Assembly (NCBI GenBank): GCA_036940085.1
Contig: JALLBK010000819.1
Location: forward strand, 1 to 12,503
Origin: Discostella pseudostelligera
Lineage: Eukaryota > Bacillariophyta > Thalassiosirophyceae > Thalassiosirales > Thalassiosiraceae
DNA: 12,503 bases
Reading direction: 5' to 3'
Below, one piece after another: positions 7,719 to 12,503 of this stretch. Position numbers and translations under genes: made by a program. Under the pieces are notes generated by a model. That model searched no databases and had not been told where the DNA came from. It was given only the letters and a program-made list of their open reading frames with translations. Within the stretch, counting starts at the first letter, position 1. Each line of letters begins with the position of its first letter.

Positions 7719-9311
7719 CTAAGCTCCATCTTTAAGAACCTCGTGAAGTCTCTTCTTGATTTCACCGTTCCACTTTTTGTGGCCAGCCAAATTCGGATGA
7801 ACTGGATCATCGTAAAGGTCAATTTTCATGTATTTCCCATCTTCTCGCTCTTCTACAAATACATTCTCCGCGTTGAAGAATTTGATCTTCGGGTGCTTCG
7901 ACGCAAATTTACCCAGCTCGTCATTGATTGCCACAATGGATGGCCACAAATCAATATCCATCCGATTGTCACTCATTTCGTCCTCCGATAAATTATTCTC
8001 CTTCTCCTTCAATGCCACCTTTTTGTGATGGCTTTCGGAATGTTCTAATAAACCATCAGTATTGCGTTGCACGGGAAGGAGAGAATTGATCACGATGAAA
8101 GAATCGGGATTTTTTAGTTGAATCTCCTCCACTACCCGAAGTATTCCGAGCAACACAACCTCCTCGGAACAACCTGTCATGCTGAGATCATTTATACCAA
8201 TGCCGACCCACCATACCTTTGGACTGAGACCGTATGGCATCTCACCGTTCAGTAGACGCCACAGTAAATTTGGTGACTTTCAATTGGAACGATCATAACC
8301 ACGGAGCACGGGTACAAATATTAGTACATATCAATTCAATTATTTGAGTAGACACAAATACAAAGGTAGCAGCACACGCACCGTATCTCCTGAAATGCCC
8401 ATGGCAATACCATTAAATTCACCCCCCTTCTCTTTCGTAAATGTCTTATCAAACACTTCCTTGATTCCAGTATACCGTTCATCCGGCCTTGCCTTTGACG
8501 TTCCCTGACGCTGTTCGGTAATACTATCCCCAACAAACACTACATCCAATTCATAATCCTCCAAATATCGTCGATCCGTCTCATTATTTGCCGGTCGTTC
8601 CATTGGAACACTATACCCATCGTCATCATCTTCTTCATACCCAACTGTCTCAACGTTGCTCTGCGTCGATGATGACACTTTGTAATCATCCGTTCCAAAC
8701 CTCGACCCCTCACCATAGACCCAATCATCATCATACCCCTCTACCCACTTATCATCATAACTGGGTTCATACTTTTCATTACTCGAAGATGAGAATAACT
8801 TCATCATTGCTGCCTGTGCCACCTTGATATTCTCAGTGTGTTGCTCTTCCCATTTTGGGTTGCTACGTCTGCTCATTGGCTCCAGGGGGTCTTCGCAGCG
8901 GCAGGCATTATCTCCACCACGAAGACACCAATGATCGATGGATCCGAGGGTTAAGTCGTACCTGCTTTCAATTTCGGTGTAATCATGTGTGATTTGGGCA
9001 TGTTCAAAGGGGTTGAACTTTGGGCGACGATGATGAAATGAGGTGGATATGGCAATGCCAATGGAGATGGAGAGGGCCACGCCGAGAAAAACTTCTGTCC
9101 GATAGATTATCATGAATGCGGAGATTGTGGCCAGGTAGAAGAGGAGTGACCGTTTGGGCGTAGTCGCTGCGGCAGGCGAAAATGACGAGGGGGCAAAGGA
9201 GGAATCATCTTCGTCGGCCTCGAGCTCGAGAGAGCTGTGGCTATTTCTGTGGCTGGGCGGGACAAGCCCGTCGAGGGAATCATCGCCGTATTCTCTCCGA
9301 ACCCGATCCAT
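7719..9311 (-). CDS. Membrane-anchored SGNH/GDSL hydrolase, two exons
   Basis: Spliced model, reading on the - strand, 9311..8382 then 8276..7719, 495 aa. The 105-bp phase-0 intron begins GTGCGT directly after GISGDT and ends GAAAG before SPNLLWRL. The first in-frame ATG is at 9311; a longer frame from 9329 would start with TTG and is rejected. SGNH blocks are complete: GDS with Ser263 (VVFVGDSITEQ), the block II glycine in MGISGDT, GIND with Asn339, and DPVH with Asp467 and His470. The stretch NLLWRLLNGEM...PKVWWVGIGIND recalls the PAF-acetylhydrolase 1B-like branch of the superfamily, so ester hydrolysis is likely, with an unknown substrate. Residues 1-53 are polar. Residues 55-90 are hydrophobic but broken by RTE at 71-73, so this is either one signal anchor or a tight two-helix hairpin. 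A cysteine trio (129, 137, 139) and a long acidic, Ser-rich linker (about 174-252) lie before the catalytic domain. Confidence 0.92.
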
Positions 9312-9362
9312 TTCAAACAACGATATCAAATGATAGTTATGCCGCCGGTCGTTGATGCTGGT

Positions 9363-9377
9363 GCTGCTGCTGCTGCT
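9363..9377. repeat. GCT/AGC trinucleotide repeat (5 units)
   Basis: Five perfect GCT units on the + strand. They lie about 50 bp upstream of the hydrolase start codon and would be in its 5' UTR as AGC repeats. They are not in a supported coding frame. Confidence 0.8.
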
Positions 9378-9637
9378 GGCGTTGGGTTGGGTTGGGGAAG
9401 AATAGATAGTACTACTATTTACTGCTATCTACTATTATCTAGAACCTCTATCGGCTGCTGCTGGCTGTTGTGGTCGTCTTTCGTCTTGTTCTTTTGTGTT
9501 GTTGCTTTTGGAAATGGGGGAAGATACGAAGAAGAAAGAGGGGCACCGCCCCCGCGCTAATTCCAGGGCGAGGGGACTCGACTTCAATCGACAGCAAGGA
9601 CTAGAAGATGTAGGAGTACTTATCTTGTGTAGATGAT

Positions 9638-9717
9638 GGACTCGACTTGACCATTCAACACGTGGAGGCAAAGACTGGACTCGACTCGAACTTATTCGAC
9701 ACGTGGAGGTACGGACA
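9638..9717. repeat. Tandem ~40-bp direct repeat with two CACGTG G-boxes
   Basis: Copy 1 (9638-9676) and copy 2 (9677-9717) are adjacent. Both start GGACTCGACT, both have an ATTC(A/G)ACACGTGGAGG core, and they differ by a few substitutions and 2 bp in length. The G-boxes are at 9659-9664 and 9700-9705, 41 bp apart, close to four helical turns. CACGTG is a known site for bHLH and bZIP regulators. A partial third copy of the leading 10-mer is at 9574. Confidence 0.75.
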
Positions 9718-9725
9718 GCGTCTGT

Positions 9726-9756
9726 CCGCCGCCTTTGACCCTCAATTTCGCGGCGG
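9726..9756. repeat. GC-rich inverted repeat CCGCCGC...GCGGCGG
   Basis: Seven-bp perfect arms at 9726-9732 and 9750-9756 flank a 17-nt loop that contains TTTGACC, a W-box-like core. It sits just downstream of the second G-box and 145 bp before the + strand gene's ATG. It could be a protein-binding dyad; a factor-independent terminator is not expected in a nuclear gene. Confidence 0.45.
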
Positions 9757-9901
9757 CAAGAAGTTATCTACCAAAGCTGCTGGGCTGCATTATTGACGAT
9801 ACGATGGCATCCGCCACCGCCATCCGCATCCGATCCACATCCATAGCAAAGCATAGGGCCCTAGTCCATATTATCTATTTATTATCCACCACTTCCGGCA
9901 A

Positions 9902-11437
9902 ATGTTAGAAACACCACCAAGACATAATAACACCAACGCCAACAACAACAACATGAGTCAACGATCCTCCTGTCCCTCCTTGTTCGGTGCCACCCAACTA
10001 TCTACTCGACGCCTACGTTCCAACTCGGGCGGACCACTGGCACAGGATCTCGACAATTTAACGCCCGCCGAAATGAATTCGATTGCACCTCCCGCTCCTG
10101 TTTACAAGATTGTTTTGACGGGTGGTCCTTGTGGGGGTAAGACTACGGCATTGGCAAGAGTAAGTTATTATCAATTGATTGACATTATTTGTTATTGAAA
10201 TGTGGAAATGATGTTCACCATCTATTTTATATCTTGATTTCAGTTGTCACCGTACTTGAGGGAGCGAGGGTTCGAGGTGATCACATGTCCTGAAGCATTC
10301 AGTCTATTAGTCAGTAATGGAATGGCATTCGACTACTTTGGTGCAGTAGATGGCATGGACAACGTCGTCCAAGATACAGTCATGGATCTACAAATTGGTT
10401 TAGAGGATGGCTTTGAAAGGGTCCTACGAGCGCGGGGCAAGCCCGGCGTGCTATTGTGTGATCGAGGATTGATGGATGGATCTGCATACATGAGTGCAGA
10501 AGCATGGGATAGGTTGTTGGAGAAACGGGATGTCCAGTGTGTTTCGGAGTTGAGAGAGGGTCGATACAATGCCGTGTTTCATTTGGTCACAGCCGCCGAG
10601 GGGGCAGAGCAATACTACACTCTCGAAAACAATGCAGTACGGACGGAAACGCCCGAGTTGGCTCGGCAGTTGGATCATATGACAAGGAATGCGTGGGTGG
10701 GACATCCCAACCTGAAAATATTTGATAATTCTACTGACTTTGAGAGGAAGTTGCAACGAGTGGTGGAAGAAACGGCAATGTTGGTTGGATTGCCGACGCA
10801 TTTGCAGAGAGTTACAACCAAGTTCTTATTGAAAAGTGAGCCGGATCTTGATGCATTTCCTGAAGATGTTGCTTTTCAAATATTTCATGTGGAGAAGGTA
10901 TGTCGATAAAGAGCGATGCGTATTACTTTTCCGCTCAATATGCATCAATCCTCATACTTATATCTGTTGCATCACTTGCAGGTCTATTTGCACGAAGAAC
11001 GACGCAGATCAGAGAGTATTAGTGAGGAATACAGTTTCATTCGGAAGCGCAGTACCACCAATAAAGAAGGAGAGGTATTCGGCTCAGTCTACGGATGGAC
11101 GGCGGTTCAAAAAACTCGAGAAGGTCAAATTATTGAGACAAAACGCATCATAACAAAGAGAGAGTACAACTCATTGTTCAACAATCGTGATAGGGCTCGG
11201 CATATTGTGCGACAAAACCGTGTATCGTTCTTGTGGAACATTCAAAGCTTTACAATCCACATTTATCAGGAACCTGTGTCGGACATTTGCATTTTGCATG
11301 CACAAGTTCGAACGACTCCGGAGAATGCGGATGAAGAAGTTGCTATCCCACCATTTCTTGAGGTGGATCATAAATTGGAGACACAGTCGGAAGAAGACGA
11401 TCAGTACGGGGCATATCATATCTCATTGAAAAATTGA
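9902..11437 (+). CDS. ttd14-like: P-loop NTPase with CYTH-like C-terminal domain (TTD14-like), three exons
   Basis: Spliced model join(9902..10159,10244..10897,10982..11437), 455 aa. Both introns are phase 0 and exactly 84 bp (GTAAGT...TTTCAG; GTATGT...TTGCAG). The N-terminus is Asn-rich; the ATG at 9953 (Met18) is an alternative start. Walker A is GGPCGGKTT (74-82) after YKIVLT, and intron 1 falls four codons beyond it. A Walker-B-like strand is VLLCDRGLMDGSAY (155-168). The segment EQYYTLENNAVRTETPELA (208-226) fits the nucleotide-kinase-like AAA_28/NadR-type fold. Residues from about 278 (KFLLKSEPDLDAF) to the end carry alternating strands and basic patches (SFIRKRS, TKRIITKREY) typical of a CYTH/triphosphate-tunnel-like domain. 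This two-part layout is that of Drosophila TTD14, a GTP- and phosphoinositide-binding protein needed for TRPL channel trafficking. A trafficking or nucleotide-regulated role here is inferred from that relative only. Confidence 0.88.
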
Positions 11438-11524
11438 AATGAGAGATGCGGGTCATTGTTGTCGGAGTTGAACGAGTACGCTACAACAGTCATCTAATTC
11501 TTAAATTGTTCAAATCTATTTTGG
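11438..11524. other. 87-bp tail-to-tail gap
   Basis: This is all that separates the stop of the TTD14-like gene from the stop of the - strand coiled-coil gene. Their 3' UTRs must overlap unless polyadenylation occurs almost at the stop codons. Nothing else is visible in it. Confidence 0.6.
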
Positions 11525-12262
11525 TCACTCCTTTATTATTCCAAGGGCGACGCCCAACTTCTCTGCACTGATTCTCTCCATCCTCTGGCTTGCGCCTAAT
11601 TCACACATGGTGTTCGTATAGCGCTGCATTAGTCGCTCCAGTGTAAGCTGGCGACGTTTCTTCAGTTCGTCTCTACCAGCATTGATCCGTTTTTGTAGCG
11701 CACTAAGCTCCTGCCGCTTCGCAGCTTTGAACTTGTTCTCGTGATGGAGCATCTCAGTCTGCTTCATTCTATTCCATTGCTCGAGTTCCTTGGCTTCCAG
11801 AAGGTCAGCCTTCGACTTGTATTTCTGCGCTTCACTGTATTTCTTTGACTTTGCTAGATGCTCTTCAATCTTTCGATAGTCGAGCAGTACTGGCGACCAC
11901 TTTGGCTTTTGCATCTTCTCGAGCAACCTTTGTTGAAATTCTTTCAGTTCCTCCAAATGTTTCTCTTTCATTGTATTTAATTGATGCTGAGATTGTTCAT
12001 CAAACTCTTTGACTTTCTGATCCCACTGGGTATTGAATCTTTGATATTCCAGCAAATGTTCGTCCTCCACACGCATTCTCTCCCTGGCATGTTGTGATTT
12101 CATCGACTCTCGTCGTCGGTTGGCTTCATGAGATTTGAGCTCCTGAAATCGTCTCTTTGCTACTTCTGCCTCTACATATTTCCCTTGTTGTTCGCAATTT
12201 TTTCTATGTTCTTCTAATATTTGCAAAAAGTCCGCAATTGCAGACTCCTGCGTTTCATTCAT
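11525..12262 (-). CDS. Conserved-looking coiled-coil protein, possibly 5'-incomplete
   Basis: The open frame from ATG at 12262 gives 245 aa, ending TGA at 11525. Nearly the whole protein is charged helix with heptad-like spacing. The N-terminus (QESAIADFLQILEEHRKNCE, then GKYVEAEVAKRRFQEL) and the middle (KWSPVLLDYRKIEEHLAKSK) each pair a helix with a KYxEA-type turn, so it looks like two related helical units. From memory this resembles uncharacterised coiled-coil proteins of ciliated protists; I cannot confirm this and assign no function. There is no signal peptide, membrane helix or catalytic motif. The frame stays open 29 codons upstream of the ATG without another ATG (including RRSHLPSSIPSVHASSFIDN), and a possible acceptor (TTAATAG) ends at 12352. 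The true start may therefore be in an upstream exon outside or at the edge of the window. Confidence 0.8.
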   Translation of the reverse strand: MNETQESAIADFLQILEEHRKNCEQQGKYVEAEVAKRRFQELKSHEANRRRESMKSQHARERMRVEDEHLLEYQRFNTQWDQKVKEFDEQSQHQLNTMKEKHLEELKEFQQRLLEKMQKPKWSPVLLDYRKIEEHLAKSKKYSEAQKYKSKADLLEAKELEQWNRMKQTEMLHHENKFKAAKRQELSALQKRINAGRDELKKRRQLTLERLMQRYTNTMCELGASQRMERISAEKLGVALGIIKE

Positions 12263-12503
12263 TGCGTTATCGATAAACGATGATGCATGTACTGACGGAA
12301 TGGAGGACGGGAGATGGGATCGCCGAGTCTCCTCGGCCGGTGTCCGAGATGCTATTAATTGAAATTGAGCTCATTATTTCGAAGTTTTCAAGCAGAGGCT
12401 ATTAAAAATCTTCAGCATCGGGTCGGTGGCACAGTCAGCAGCCTGGGTTGGTACTACAGTTTCCAGAACAATCGAAACTGATTTGAGATCGAGATAACAT
12501 CTC
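12263..12503 (-). other. Upstream region or first intron of the last gene
   Basis: On the - strand, 12263-12351 reads open and in frame with the coiled-coil gene and looks protein-like. An in-frame TGA at 12371-12373 closes it. From 12352 to the right edge the sequence is AT-richer, with many stops, and could be an intron or a promoter. No other gene is supported here. Confidence 0.4.

Larger units (their letters stand above)
9312..9901. promoter_or_regulatory. Divergent upstream region between SGNH hydrolase and TTD14-like genes
   Basis: A 590-bp head-to-head region serving as promoter for both genes. From the hydrolase side it holds a GCT repeat (9363-9377) and a low-complexity ACTACTATT/CTACTATT stretch around 9410-9440. 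It then holds three copies of GGACTCGACT (9574, 9638, 9677), two G-boxes (9659-9664, 9700-9705), a GC-rich hairpin (9726-9756) and, near the + strand gene, an AT-rich stretch at 9868-9888. No gene is supported here. Confidence 0.7.

Noticed and set aside
7641..7991. 116-codon + strand frame
   Set aside because: Mostly antisense to the hydrolase C-terminal exon, with no motif.
9312..9329. Six-residue longer hydrolase starting at 9329
   Set aside because: The codon at 9329 is TTG on the - strand. The first ATG is at 9311, and a nuclear gene is expected to use it.
9237..9560. 107-codon + strand frame
   Set aside because: It overlaps the hydrolase exon and the low-complexity GCT repeat, and its product is a composition artefact.
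1..12503. tRNA, rRNA, CRISPR array, insertion sequence or viral element
   Set aside because: No cloverleaf with B-box-like GGTTCGANTCC, no repeat-spacer array, no transposase, integrase or reverse-transcriptase motif was seen on either strand by eye.

Overview
This window looks like compact nuclear DNA from a protist, most plausibly a stramenopile alga such as a diatom. I infer this from six closely spaced protein genes, nine short GT-AG introns (73-120 bp) and the protein families present. Donors are close to GTRNGT, and seven of the nine introns are phase 0. No rRNA, tRNA, mobile element, CRISPR array or prokaryotic operon is visible. The taxonomic call rests on gene style and family memory, not on a search, so it is moderate at best.

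The six genes alternate strictly + - + - + -, giving three tail-to-tail pairs and two head-to-head promoter regions. (1) 168-1884 (+): membrane-anchored pepsin-fold aspartic protease, two exons, with a cysteine pattern that recalls the plasmepsin V/ASP5 branch. (2) 1967-4048 (-): single-exon, highly charged coiled-coil protein with a mitochondrial-type N-terminus, family unknown. (3) 4977-7338 (+): six-exon F-box-like protein. (4) 7719-9311 (-): two-exon SGNH/GDSL hydrolase anchored by a hydrophobic segment. (5) 9902-11437 (+): three-exon P-loop NTPase plus CYTH-like protein of the TTD14 type. (6) 11525-12262 (-): coiled-coil protein whose open frame continues upstream of its first ATG, so its 5' end may lie outside the window.

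Intergenic regions are small. The tail-to-tail gaps are 82, 380 and 87 bp, so 3' UTRs probably overlap in at least two pairs. The two shared upstream regions (4049-4976 and 9312-9901) hold the most interesting non-coding structure: an 8-bp inverted repeat in the first, and in the second a tandem ~40-bp repeat carrying two CACGTG G-boxes next to a GC-rich hairpin. A short tandem-repeat block opens the window.

The genes do not form an obvious pathway; they look like an ordinary gene-dense chromosomal segment. The points most worth following are the ASP5-like protease, a stop-free intron of 3n length that splits the F-box at its centre, the duplicated G-box promoter module, the hairpin-like membrane anchor on the SGNH hydrolase, and the unresolved 5' end of the last gene.
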